From the NCBI GenBank assembly GCA_949987705.1, contig OX465283.1, positions 47,220,953 to 47,284,952 of the forward strand: a stretch of DNA of 64,000 nucleotides, in the 5' to 3' direction. The DNA comes from Thereva unica (lineage: Eukaryota; Arthropoda; Insecta; Diptera; Therevidae). The notes under the pieces were generated by a model. It was not told the origin of the DNA. It ran no database searches and worked only from the letters and a program-made list of their open reading frames with translations. The translations under genes were made by a program, and so were the position numbers. Below, piece after piece: positions 23,541 through 34,850 of the stretch (position 1 is the stretch's first letter; every line of letters begins with the position of its first letter).

Positions 23541-25430
23541 AATAGCTGTAAGATTTCGAATAAACTTAAAAAAACAAGTTTCAATGTTTATGTCGAAGCA
23601 ACGCCAAGAACAGAGATAAGTGACCGAAACCGTTGTAAACGAGTAGTGCTGGGGAGCAAAATAGGATCGATTCTTCGTCTATCCTCTAATCATGAATCTA
23701 TCAAAATTACCAGTTTCCCGATATAAGCTATTTCGCGAAACTGGCTTTTGTTCGGATTTTGAAGTTAAGTGCAATTGGAGAGTCACGCATGCTGAGTCAC
23801 GCATGGAATTTGTAAACTTTGAGTGAGATTTCAGTGTTACATTGGCTATCTAGAAGTACGGACGTGGTTCGAATCCACCCTGCGGCATGGACCCTCACCT
23901 TTCCTAGATAACTTTGCTTCTTTCTTATCCTCCCTCCTTACAATCACCTAACCTTTCTCTGCCGTCGCCTCTAACCCTAAAAAGCGAACAAGCCATCTCC
24001 TATTCGATCCCCAAAGTCAGCATTCTGTTAGTCACGATAGTATTGGAAGCTGGTGGGATAAAAACCGCGTGTTGGCGTTGTGTCATTTCTTTCAATCTTC
24101 TCTCTAATATCTTTACGACAGGAGTATTACCTTTGAGCGTTAGTCTGTTACAAGAAAAAAGAGTGTCAGCATGAATTAAAAGTAAAGCTCTAACGCAGTA
24201 AACTGCAGAAATCTTAATGGAACTTACATAATTATGTATTCGAAACACCCATAAAAACTTGCAAGACTATGAAATCCCTTCCTGCTAAATAGGATATAGA
24301 AAATCCCATCCCACCACAAATTCTTTTACTATTTAATTTTCTTTCATTAAATTCTGTCAGTTAAAATTTTCGCAAATTCCACTCAACACAGATAAACCCC
24401 AGGAAAAGCACAAGTTAAGGATTTCCATATGTACCATCAAGGACTTTGCCTTAACCAAACCAAACTTTCATTGCTGCTAAAACTAGAGGACTGACTAGTA
24501 TGTGAATTATGTATGCTATGAGCTTCACATTTCAGTAAGGATTACACGTTTTATTAGACAATCCCATAATCCTTGTAAATTTATGTGCATACGTTCTGAT
24601 TACACATGTACATATTTTGTGTTACGTTAAAAAGAGTATGGTCGCCTCTCGAAGCTCGTACTTGCTGCGTATCGAATTCCTATCTTAGGCAATATTCGCT
24701 TACATTCGTCGTTTTTCAGAATACTATTGGTGAAATTAAATTGAAAAAAAAAGGGAGAAGCAAAACATTTGGATATATCCATTTACATCAATATACGTCA
24801 TATTGCGAAAGAGAAGTATGGTAAAAGGAAACGTGCGGAATCCTTTCAATACGCAAATCGTAAAAGGAATTGTTTAGAAAAGTTTGGGGTTTCTGGAGCT
24901 TCTGTAGAAACAAAAGGATTTGTAGAATATTTGGTTCAACAGATTTTTAAGATGAAATGTGGGTAAAGCAGATGTATATATATGCGAGCATTGATGATTG
25001 ATTCAACAACAAAAGGATTTGTTCTTATTTCTTATTGAAATTTTTATTTGTTTTTGTGCGAAACAAAAAACCAACAACACTCTTCCTTTCCTTTGGGATT
25101 TTGTTTTATTTGAAACATACAGGATTTACGTTTTTATTTTTAGACTTCTGTCAAGGATGATTCTGTCGTTATTACTTTAATAAATGTTCATTATTGACAT
25201 GCACAAAGTACTCATAAATGCTCAGAAGTTGATTCCCAGTGGAATGAACTTTTACTTCAATAAAATGTAAAGCACTGTTCTAAATAAAGCATTATTTCAA
25301 TATAGACAAGGCAAAGTATTCTAGAATAATGTACTTTGCTCCAAATATTCAGATTTTGATATATAAGTACATCCCTGAAAGTATAAACATTTTCTTCCAT
25401 ATTTGTTGACGATTTAATTTTTTTTGGAAA
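23541..25430. other. AT-rich region, no gene seen
   Basis: Short open stretches such as 23914-24174 and 24769-24966 have no recognised domain. A tRNA-like GGTTCGAATCC box lies at about 23868, but no tRNA could be folded around it. Confidence 0.35.
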
Positions 25431-25439
25431 AACCTAAGC

Positions 25440-25605
25440 TTAGGGATCACCCTTTGTACTACCAGTCCATCATGCCGTTTAGGTCATGGTGCAATGTCCA
25501 ATAGTAAGATTAATTTGAAGAGGAAAGAAAGAAATATTAGAGGGGGTCTTTGGGGTGCTCGAGAAGATGTCGATGAACCTTACGTTTGAACTGTAGGATA
25601 TTATC
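25440..25605 (-). mobile_element. 3' end of the CR1/Kiri-like LINE
   Basis: The minus strand reads ILQFKRKVHRHLLEHPKDPL followed by a 3' UTR with GACATTGCACCATGACC and CAAAGGGTGAT. This matches the end of the element at 11540-11725. Only the last few codons and the tail remain. Confidence 0.7.
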
Positions 25606-26045
25606 TTCTTCTTCTATGTTGCTTAAATCCCTCATCAGACATAGGGCGAAAACAGTTGTCCTCCAGCGAACTCTGTTTTGCGCGACAGCTCTCAGATTTG
25701 ACCGGGATCTCCTAGTTGTTGCGGCCTCTGCTAATAGAGTTCTCCTTAACGTTGTTCTAGGTCTTCCGACTCGACGGGATCCTTGTGAACTCCAGTCAAG
25801 GGCTTGTTTTGCTAGATTTTCGTTTTCGGGTCGCAAGATGTGGACAATCAATTCAAATCCATTTCCTTCTCCTGGTCGTGTCTCCTTTCTTGGCCGGCAC
25901 GGCGCCATAGTTCTTCATTTGAAATTCTATTTTGTCGGCGGATTTTTGGGAAAGGACGTAGGCATCTGTTGATCTTGCAGGCGCCTCGTGATGAATTGGG
26001 TGACTTTCCATGTTTCGCCTCCGTAGACGTTGGAGTTTAACACCG
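25605..26045 (-). pseudogene. RTE-clade LINE C-terminus, broken
   Basis: On the minus strand, with frame changes, the order is KISNEELWRRAG-like residues (about 25960-25900), then PENENLAKQALDWSSQGSRR and VGRPRTTLRRTLLAEAATT, then NLRAVAQNRVRWRTTVFALC. This is the post-RT C-terminal region of RTE elements. At about 25605 it runs straight, in an open frame, into the CR1/Kiri-like tail. Confidence 0.7.
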
Positions 26046-26054
26046 GCAATTTGT

Positions 26055-26235
26055 GTTAGGGGTCGTCCATTAATTACTGAGGCGTTTAGTGGGGAAGGGG
26101 TCAAGCCGAATCTCACGTGGGGAGAGAGGGGTCTCGGAAAATATCACATCCTCAAGAAACAGTGCAAAACTGCTAGAAAAATAGATTAAATTAAGTAAAA
26201 CATTTTTTCCACTAAATACCTTCATTCACTTACAG
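26055..26235 (+). repeat. Dispersed repeat, copy 2
   Basis: Plus-strand relative of the 23370-23540 repeat: GGGTCGTCCATTAATTAC, then a G-rich middle, AAATTAAGTAAAACAT and CCACTAAATACC. It abuts the half-palindrome repeat that follows. Confidence 0.6.
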
Positions 26236-26254
26236 GCCGCCGGCAGGCCACCCA

Positions 26255-26670
26255 TCCACATTTCTCCTCCAGATACATCCAGGAATGACCCCTAAAAAAA
26301 TTAGCAACGTATTCCAACTGAAACGTCTAATTACCTATACAAGTCACGAATGAGTGCATATGAGTATTTTAAATTGTTAAAACCGTGATATCTCATGAAT
26401 GGCAATTCGTACGGGAAAATGTATAATAACATTTTTTGTCGAGAATCGTATGATCTACAAACTTTGTGAACATTACTTTATGATAGGACTTACGCTTTAA
26501 GATATATTTGCAAAAAACCTAAAACCCCCTAAAAATTAAGCTTCCCGGGGTAGAAAATCGGTGAACTTTATAACCCCTTATTAAGGACTCTAAAAGGAAG
26601 CTCTGTGCCAATTTTCAGCCTGTACCCAACCATTTCCGCTATTTTTACTAATTTGCCTGTACTAATGGTA
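26255..26670 (+). repeat. Single arm of the large-palindrome family
   Basis: From about TTTCTCCTCCAGATACATCC to CCTGTACTAATGG the sequence parallels one arm of the 38572-57140 palindrome. It shares the AGGAATGACCCC, TGGCAATTCGTACGGG, AAAACCCCCTAAAA and CCATTTCCGCTATTTTTAC blocks. The opposite arm is absent, so this is a half copy or a diverged monomer. Confidence 0.7.
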
Positions 26671-28233
26671 CAGTGAAACGATGTTCAGAGTTGAGCTCTA
26701 GCCTGCGTAACGAAGTAGATGTATAAGGCCTAGAAATGCTTGTGCTAGTTGAGAGGCAAATGGTATAGCACTAGATTTACCAGTGAGCCATTGCTGGGGT
26801 GCACTTGTAGGGACTTTAGTTCGGTGTCGGTGAGACTAAGCTAGTGTAAGCAAATCGAAAGTGCCGGGGTTCACAATGTTGGTTGCCATTGAGCACGACA
26901 AGTAGTCTGCGAAAATGTTTTGTTTAGCGGATCCAGGAATGTTCGGTGCCACAATAACTTTTAAAATTTTTTGTTTATTAGACGATTTGTTTTTGAAACT
27001 TCATTTCGACCTTGGCTTTATTGGTTAAATACCTCATAATGTTGTTTTACACTGTTAAGTTTGCAGAATTTAATTTAGGAATAAGGTATCTATCGTGTAA
27101 GTTGAGAACCGTTGCTTGAAATCATTGATCGAATAACAGATTTTTCCCGGTATACTGCATGGGATATGAAAAAAGGAAAGAAGCAAAGAAATGCAAAGCG
27201 AAGACGGAATTTTCCGAAACTTCTTCCTTCCAAAATTACAATGATTTTTGTCTTAAAATTGAGGCTGAATTACTTGTGACAGAAAGCTCAGTATTTGCCA
27301 TTCTTATTAACAATTGTGTAGTAATACAACTTCATCAAACTGCCTTTATTTTTGAAGATATTAGCAGATTTTGAAGTTAAAATTGGCTTTATTTGGTACA
27401 AAAAAACGCCGGTATTTTTCGCATATGTATGGAAAAAATCTACAGTACTCAAAGGTTTAAAAAATATCATAGCACAAAACGGATTCGGATTAAAAAAGAA
27501 AACTTTACCTGAGTTAATCCTTGAATCAAAGTATGTATTTTCAAAGGGTAATGGTTTCCAGTTCGTATCATTCTTCTGCTCAATTCTCACACTCATTGAA
27601 TTACTTCCTTTTGGTGTACTTTTATTTGAGCAAATTATGTGTGTATTATGCTCACGATAAAGCTGCAAAGTATCAGTAAAAAATGTTATTTCGTCTAAGT
27701 GCATCCAGATAACTTCGATAATTTGGCGATACTAACAAAGGGTGATCCCGTAGAGCTGGCAAAATACAGTTTATTGGGCGTAAAGTCGCGAGAATAGAAA
27801 ATCTAACATCCCTGCCCGGATGTTGATCCCTTAACATTTTATGCTGCTCCTTCAAATTATAGAGCATCAATCCCCTTTTGTCCTTTATGTCCATTTAGAT
27901 TTTATGTCCGTTTTTAGATTTAACTTCAGGCTTTCTATTTTTTCAAGTCACGCGGAGATGATTTCATTTTATTCTCATAAAATTGTTGAACTAAAATCTT
28001 TGTAGACTGGCTTATTGCATTGCCTTAGGACTTCAGTGAAGATGTAGCCATAAAGTCCATTTTCATCTGTAAGTTATATCAAATAAATGTTTTTATAAAG
28101 AAACAGTTTATCCACAAAATTGACGGGTTTTTGAAAAATTTTCTTAACAATTTTTCTACAATTTTATGTCAATCGTATGTATATAAAACGAAGTCGTTAC
28201 CAGAATTTCCAATTGTTGAATGCACTTCTTTAT
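26670..28233. other. Unassigned AT-rich region
   Basis: Overlapping open stretches on opposite strands (27288-27704 minus, 138 codons; 27352-27660 plus, 102 codons) are mirror shadows of each other. Neither has a recognisable domain. I cannot support a gene here. Confidence 0.35.
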
Positions 28234-28241
28234 CATTTTTA

Positions 28242-29225
28242 TAGTGATGAAACGATTATCAATTAGCGATTACGATAACGATTACGATTATCAACCACAA
28301 TAATCGACGATTACGATTACGATTATTGCAACATTTTGTATATTTTAAATAAAACATATTTTAAAGTTAAGGAAATGTGTTACAATATTATAAAATTTAG
28401 TATTCAAAATTTAAATATTGCAAACACAACACTTCTAAATTGTCAGTCTGTTTTTTGTCGGTCTGAATCAAGCCTGCAATCGAAACAACCTCTTAGTGTC
28501 GCATGGAAGGCTTTAAACACAAATATTTTTGCGATTTTTCGCAAAAACAGGGGTGGTAGCACGTAAATTGTTTCAATCGACCTCTTCATACAAAAATTCA
28601 AGTTTTACAAATATTTTTGCATGAGGAGGTCGTTTGAAACAACTTACTTGCTACCACCCCTGGGTATTGTGTGGCTATTTCCCAAAACTGAAAAATGTCG
28701 GCATCTTGCAGTAGGTTGGATGATTTGATACACGAGTCTACTTCTTCTATGGCTGGATTACCTACATATAAAGAGCATAAATAGTCGCGTTATCTTTGAA
28801 ATTTAAAAAAAAGAGGCTCATTCATTTCCGTGTCATCAACTATATCCTTGCAGATACCCCCGATACTGTTTTACTGGTGGGGAGCTGAACAGAAGCTTCA
28901 CTGTTTAAATTTGCCAGTACTAATGTGCTCTGAGCAAAAAATGTAAAAAACCAACCAAACCTGTTTGCCAACTATGCGAACGGGACTGGGAGCTCCCTAA
29001 GCTGTCGAAGGAGAGTTCCTAATGCGTTCGGATACATCATATAAAGGTGTAATCTATAAGACGCATTTATAAAGGTTGTTAAGAATTTAAACAAAATTTA
29101 TTTTAAAATACTTTTCATAGATAATCGACAAATAATCGAAAATGATAATCGACGATTACGATTAATCGTTAAATACTGATAATCGTCGATTACGATTAAT
29201 CGTAATCGAAATCGTTTCATCACTA
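28242..29225. mobile_element. hAT-like non-autonomous element (984 bp)
   Basis: Termini TAGTGATGAAACGATT and AATCGTTTCATCACTA are flanked by an exact 8 bp duplication CATTTTTA (28234-28241 and 29226-29233), which fits hAT. Both subterminal regions are rich in CGATTACGATTA repeats, possible transposase-binding arrays. No intact transposase is present. It shares the TAGTGATGA terminus with the smaller element at 3344-3495. Confidence 0.85.
28548..28662. mobile_element. MITE nested in the hAT-like element (115 bp)
   Basis: CAGGGGTGGTAGCA and TGCTACCACCCCTG bound a 115 bp palindromic insert whose arms also share GTTTCAATCGACCTC-type sequence. The CAGGGGTGG terminus is hAT-like, but no 8 bp duplication could be identified. 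Confidence 0.6.
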
Positions 29226-29233
29226 CATTTTTA

Positions 29234-29700
29234 GTTTCTTTATCGGAATACAATAAATCAAATTGAAAAGCGTCTATCTTGTTGTCTGAAAACTGTTTGT
29301 AAAAAAAACTCTGTCTTAAAACTTAACAAGTTCACATCTCTGAATCCTAGATATTCGGTGCTGGGGCGGGAAGGGCATTATAAAAACGGCATATACAGCA
29401 TGTTTTATTGCACGTTGCAGACAATTTTTGATAGAAATTCGAGAGATACTCATTTGTGCATAAACAAGTTATTGAACATTTCGTTTCTTCGGCTTTTCGA
29501 CTTTAGACCAGACGTGACACTTGAGGATTTTTCAGACATCTTTTACGGATTTTATTAGAACTTCGTTTCTTTGAAATTTTCTATTGACTTCTTAATATTT
29601 TTTCAAGCACTTTAATTTTTTATTTCTTTGAATTGTGTGATATCAATCAAATTAACTTGTGCTATTTATGTGCAATAAAGTTCAGATATTAGTACTCTTT
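29234..29700. other. AT-rich stretch, no gene seen
   Basis: An open stretch at 29358-29558 has no recognisable domain. Confidence 0.35.
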
Positions 29701-29714
29701 ATACTATCAAGTCT

Positions 29715-30180
29715 TCGTCCACGGAACATACCTGAGCCCCGCTTCCTCAAACTCCTTCCTAAACAGACCGAAGGCAGGACAGCGGTCAGGAACTCGAAGG
29801 CAAGAAGCAGACCAGACAGCCGCCGCTCTGCCCAAAGTTTCTGAACCCACCAGAAACTTGGCAGTTCCAGCTCCCATATCATCTGGGCGAAAAACCCAAT
29901 CATCAAAGGGTGCAGGGACTCCAGAAGAAGGATATGGGGAAGGCGCAATGACCTTCATACAGGCACGACAAGGAGACCCAGGCGTCCACCGCACTGCCGT
30001 AAGTTTCTGAACACACAAGAGAGCCAAGAAAATGAGAAGTGGAATTGGGGATCCCCACGGAGCACCTACACCCAACACCGCTTTCGTGAACTCCTCCCCA
30101 ACACACCGTAAAGAGGACGGCGGTCAGGAAGCCGGGGGGCCCGATTTGGCCGAAATCTCCATGCCAGCGGTACATTGTTC
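29715..30180 (-). other. GC-rich block with two diverged repeats, possible exon debris
   Basis: Distinctly GC-richer than its flanks. Two related units lie about 150-200 bp apart. On the minus strand one reads GSETLGRAAAVWSASCLRVP and the other CSETYGSAVDAWVSLSCLYE. All three minus frames are open in places and shift against each other. This suggests an old coding repeat with frameshifts, but no family was recognised. Confidence 0.3.
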
Positions 30181-31460
30181 AACGAGACCCTGCTCGAACA
30201 GTCAAGTATAAGCGAGAAACCACCAGGCTAACTGGTTCAAGCGGCCTGGCCTACAACTATGAGGTAAAGAGGTCTAGTACAATAGACCAAGCGAATGGTC
30301 GCGGTACTTTTGAACCCAATGCTTCCCCAAAAATGAAAGCTTAGTTCAAAGGGTAGGTGATATTATGCTAGAAATCGTAATCGGAAATACCGACTGCGAA
30401 AGATTGTTTCACAGTCGAGTTTTTATATTTAGGAACGAATTACTATTCCGTAGCCTGCTTAAATAGGACATGGGGCGGCGCTATCATAGGTGCGAATGGT
30501 GCACTTACACCGGGCGCAATTTGTCGGGAACCCCATTTCAGAAATTAAGAATTAAAAAAATTTTAAAACTGTGATAAAAAAAATGAAAAGTATTCTCACG
30601 GGTGCTAGAAATTACACAAATTTACCCAATCTCTGTCCCTGTACTGCAACGGCAATTTTTCTTCTCCTCGTGCAGGAACTTATTTTAGCTCGATATTTTA
30701 GCTTCAAGATTTCCCTCTTTTAATGCTTAATGCTGTTGCTTGTTGTGGTTTTTAATCTTAATTCTCCCTTCTGCCATTCTTTTCTCTTTTTCCTAGCAAA
30801 AGGTAGATGAATAACAACAAAAGCCACACAGCTGTCAAAAAGTACATTCAAAAATTCATTTTCAGCAAATTTTTGTTGGTTGGATGTTGACCCATGTGAA
30901 TCTTCCTATGTAATCTTTTATTTTGTTATACGCATTACTATGGTGCAATCATAAATTTTGCGCAAACTATGAAAATTATTTCTTTCATACAGCCAGTGTC
31001 TTTTTCCATTGCCCTAAACTGCGTTCAAAAAAACAGCTTATGGGGCGCAATATAACATAGTGCACCGGGCGCAAAAAATCCCAAGCGCATCCCCTCTGTA
31101 AGCAAGCCGAGTGAGTCGAAGCCGCTTAGTAGATGTAATTTTTTAACTTAAAAATGATGTTAATATTGTATAATTGATGTATTTTTGTATTTTATATGTA
31201 TGCAGTAGCCAAATGCTAAATAAACCACTATCAATAAATCTGGTAGGGCTATATAGAGGCAGTAGAATAGTTAAGATAGTAGTAGGTTGTTGTTATGATA
31301 GTAGGAATAAAGATTCATCAAGGCTCAAGGTGGGTCAAACTGTAGATCGTAAAGAAAATGACCAGTCGTCACCAAGGTTATTACTTTCTAGGGTAGTTTT
31401 CAAACCGCTATCTCAAATAAAGGCCTTGTATTTGAGGAAAGGCCGAATGTGGGATCTTTA
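30181..31460. other. Unassigned region
   Basis: GGGGCGCAATATAAC and CGGGCGCAATTTGTC motifs recur (about 30515 and 31042), hinting at another inverted or dispersed repeat. An open stretch at 31174-31470 has no recognised domain. Confidence 0.3.
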
Positions 31461-31477
31461 TACAGGGTGAGAGAAAA

Positions 31478-32310
31478 GTCCGGCACCGGTTCGATATTTC
31501 CTAAACGGTAGGTTTTCGTGAAAAAAGTTTGAAGCAAAAGTTGCTCAGCTTGGAGGGTAGATTCGTTTGAACACAAAACTCACCCCCACCCACTCACCCC
31601 CTCGCAGGGGGTGGGGGTAACTCCAAATTTTTAAATAGCAACCCCCATTTTTTTTCACGGATTATGATTCTCCGAAGAAAAATATGAAACTTTTGCCTTA
31701 AAATTTTTTTAATCCGAAGCTTCCCTGCACCCCCAAAACGAATTTTTGAGGGTGGGGAATAGTCCGGCACCGGTTCGATATTTCCTGAACGGTAGGTTTT
31801 CGTAAAAAAAGTTTGTAGCAAAAGTTGCTCAGCTTGGAGGGTAGATTCGTTTGAACACAAAACTCACCCCCACCAACTCACCCCCTCGCAGGGGGTGGGG
31901 GTAACTCTAAATTTTTAAATAGCAACCCCCATTTTTTTTCACGGATTATGATTCTCCGAAGAAAAATATGAAACTTTCGCCTTAACATTTTTTTTATCCG
32001 AAGCTTCCCTGCACCCCCAAAATGAATTTTTGGGGATGGGGAATAGTCCGGCACCGTTTCGATATTTCCTGAACGGTAGGTTTTCGTGAAAAAAGTTTGT
32101 AGCAAAGGTTGCTCACCTTGGAGGGTAGAATTGTTTGATCACAAAACTCAGCCCCACCCACTCACCCCCTCGCAGGGGGTGGGGGTAACTCTAAAATTCT
32201 AAATAGCAACCCCCATTTTTTTTCACGGATTATGATTCTCCGAAAAAAAATATGAGACTTTCGTCTAAAAATTTTTTTATCCGAAGCTTCCCTGCATTCC
32301 CGAATGAATA
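31478..32310. repeat. Left array of 284 bp units of the mariner element
   Basis: GTCCGGCACCG starts units at 31478, 31762 and 32046, an exact 284 bp period. Each unit contains TTTCCTRAACGGTAGGTTTT, GCAGGGGGTGGGGGTAA and ACGGATTATGATTCTCCG. The third unit is cut off near 32310. Confidence 0.9.
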
Positions 32311-32530
32311 CTGTCGACGTATTGACGTGTGGTTACTGACAAGTAGACGATCAGACATCACCTCCTGGATTAGCGTTATCCGATGTGTACCACGTGGAGG
32401 TTCCAGGTCGGATTTCACACATCATTTTGGCCCTGAAAAGGGCCGTTTATTAAAGTGGAAGCGTTGAAGGACCCCGAGGTTCGTCGCTCCCTCAGTATTT
32501 AATGACTCCAAACCTTCGACGCACTCTCAC

Positions 32531-33673
32531 TTATGTAAGCAGGTGCTCAAACTGTTGACCTTCCACTGCTTGGCAATGAGCCAGCCGTTGGTAGAAATTG
32601 CTTGTAACGTGTGCTAGCATTTCCGCCGTTATGGAATTTGAGACCACCAGAATCCTGTTTTTCAAATCATGAATGTCTGCAGGCTTACTTTCGTAGACGC
32701 GATTTTTCAAGAAACCCCAATAAAAGAAATCGAGGGGTGTCAGGTCCGGCGATCGTGGCGGCCATTCGATCGCTCCTCTCCGACCAATCCATCTTCCGGG
32801 AAATGTCTCATGCAGATACGCACGTACTTGCAGTCCGAAATGTCCTGGTGCCCCGTCTTGTTGGAACTGAACTAGCTCAAATTGATCTCCAACGATATTT
32901 CGGATTGCAGGTACAATTTCTTCTTGGAGCATTCTCATATATCGCGTAGCTGCGAGATTCTCTTCAAAGAAGAATGGTCCCACAATCTGATTTGCAACAA
33001 TACCAGCCCAAACGTTAACTTTTTGCTGGTATTGTGTGTGAGAATCTCTCATCCAGTGTGGATTTATACTAGACCAGTACCTGCTGTTGTGTCGATTCAT
33101 ATTTCCATTTAGCTCAAATTTTGCCTCATCCGAAAAACAGGTCCAGAAAAATGTCATTGGATTCTGATCATATCGATCCATCATGACATCGCAAAACTCG
33201 ACTCTCAGATCGAAATCGTTGTCCGTCAACTCTTGTACCAAGCAAATTTTGTATGGATGATACTTGTTAGTTTTTAAAATTTTTCGCACGGACCAATCGC
33301 TAATTCCCATTGCCTGACCTACTTTCCGTGTCGACTTATGACAATCTTCGGTGAAGTTGAGGAGAACATTCAGTGATGTTTCAGGATTTGTAGCTGTTCT
33401 CGGATGTCCGAGTCTCGGCCTGTCTGTGACAGAACCTGTTTATTGAATGCAAAAAAGCAGCATTTACCTAACAAATCAGCAAAACCATTTAAAGGACTTA
33501 CCTGTTTCTACGAACCGATCAACTGTTCGCTTGACGGTAGATTTGTTTATCGGGATGGCACGTTCTGGATGTGTTTCATTAAATAGGTTTGCAGTCTCCT
33601 GATTAGAGCGTTTTCGATCTCCGTAGCCCCGCATAATCAAAATTTCAATCCTCTCTCGTTCAGTGAGAGGCAT
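32531..33673 (-). CDS. Mariner-type transposase (DD41D), two exons
   Basis: Cut-and-paste DDE/D transposase that acts on the element's inverted ends in the nucleus. Exon 1 (33673-33502) holds the N-terminal helix-turn-helix (LTERERIEILIMRGYGDRKR, then STVKRTVDRFVETG). The intron 33501-33436 is 66 bp, GTAAGT to AG, and restores the frame into GSVTDRPRLGHPRT in exon 2 (33435-32531). Together they give about 358 codons, a normal mariner length. Catalytic Asp residues are in CFSDEAKFEL, QFQQDGAPGHF and SPDLTPLDFFYWG. I count 41 residues between the second and third, the DD41D (rosa-like) arrangement. No stop or frameshift interrupts it, so it could encode an active enzyme. The intron is inferred, not proven. 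Confidence 0.85.
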
Positions 33674-33899
33674 GGTTATAATAAAATAAACTTAGATTAC
33701 AAGTACAATTCTAGAAGAAAACGTAGGTGTGATATCCCAATGGAAATGAAACCAGATATTTCAGGCCGGTATTCAAAGTTTGAAAAAGATTTTTCCAATT
33801 TAAAGGCATCAACTATTGATCTGAAATTGCACTCTTGCCTTCTGATCTTTTACAAATGTTTATTGAAAAGTATCCACGAGAATTCGTTCTTGTTAGGTT

Positions 33900-34110
33900 C
33901 TTGTTTTTTTGTTACATTCTTAACCGAGACGATATGTTCTCAGAAAGAGACAGTATTGAAATTTTGATTAAGCGGAGTTACACTGATAGACCCTGTTGTT
34001 CTGAGAAATCGTTCTTGTCTTGAAAAATCCATTCTACGAAAGTAAGCCTGCTGACATTCATGATTTGAAAAACAGGATACTGGAGGTCTCAATTTTCATA
34101 ACGGCTATTT
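33900..34110 (+). pseudogene. Inverted, deleted copy of the transposase
   Basis: On the plus strand, SERDSIEILIKRSYTDRP (33934-33990) is a diverged copy of exon 1 of the neighbouring minus-strand transposase. It is followed at about 34036-34106 by a near-identical copy of a late exon 2 stretch (sense ESKPADIHDLKNRI region). The middle of the gene is missing. It then runs into the right 284 bp array. Confidence 0.75.
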
Positions 34111-34833
34111 AAAATTTTAGAGTTACCCCCACCCCCCGCGAGGGGGTGAGTGGGTGGGGGTGAGTTTTGTGTTCAAACGATTCTACCCTCCAAGGTGAGC
34201 AACCTTTGCTACAAACTTTTTTCACGAAAACCTACCGTTCAGAAAATATCGAAACGGTGCCGGACTATTCCCCATCCCCAAAAATTCACTTTGGGGGTGC
34301 AGGGAAGCTTCGGATAAAAAAAATGTTAAAGCGAAAGTTTCATATTTTTCTTCGGAGAATCATAATCCGTGAAAAAAAATGGGGGTTGCTATTTAAAAAT
34401 TTAGAGTTACCCCCACCCACCGCGAGGGGGTGAGTGGGTGGGGGTGAGTTTTGTGTTCAAACGATTCTACCCTCCAAGGTGAGCAACCTTTGCTACAAAC
34501 TTTTTTCACGAAAACCTACCGTTCAGAAAATATCGAAACGGTGCCGGACTATTCCCCATCCCCAAAAATTCACTTTGGGGGTGCAGGGAAGCTTCGGATA
34601 AAAAAAATGTTAAAGCGAAAGTTTCATATTTTTCTTCGGAGAATCATAATCCGTGAAAAAAAATGGGGGTTGCTATTTAAAAATTTAGAGTTACCCCCAC
34701 CCCCTGCGAGGGGGTGAGTGGGTGGGGGTGAGTTTTGTGTTCAAACGAATCTACCCTCCAAGCTGAGCAACTTTTGCTACAAACTTTTTTCACGAAAACC
34801 TACCGTTTAGGAAATATCGAACCGGTGCCGGAC
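34111..34833. repeat. Right array of 284 bp units of the mariner element
   Basis: In inverted orientation to the left array. GTGCCGGAC ends units at 34265, 34549 and 34833, again 284 bp apart. The innermost unit is truncated. The two full units are almost identical to each other, consistent with recent local amplification. Confidence 0.9.
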
Positions 34834-34850
34834 TTTTCTCTCACCCTGTA

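Larger units (their letters stand above)
31463..34848 (-). mobile_element. Tc1/mariner element, DD41D type, with multi-unit inverted ends
   Basis: The termini CAGGGTGAGAGAAAAGTCCGG and their exact complement lie at 31463 and 34848. TA dinucleotides at 31461-31462 and 34849-34850 are the expected mariner target duplication. The total is 3386 bp. Each end is a tandem series of about 284 bp units rather than a simple repeat. A spliced minus-strand transposase occupies 32531-33673. Between it and the right array lies an inverted, deleted partial copy of the same transposase. The structure is therefore a large imperfect palindrome in which both outer ends appear to be the same (3') end of an ancestral mariner. 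Confidence 0.85.

Noticed and set aside
23830..23895. tRNA gene or tRNA-derived SINE around GGTTCGAATCC
   Set aside because: A T-arm-like box is present, but no matching acceptor, D or anticodon arm could be built, and no second copy was seen.
27288..27704. 138-codon minus-strand gene
   Set aside because: Overlaps a 102-codon plus-strand stretch in mirror frame. The composition is AT-rich, and there is no domain, no start context and no splice partner.
31594..34717. Conserved 75-88 codon protein repeated several times in the mariner region
   Set aside because: These frames lie within the 284 bp terminal units and are repeated because the DNA is repeated. They contain C-rich non-coding tracts.
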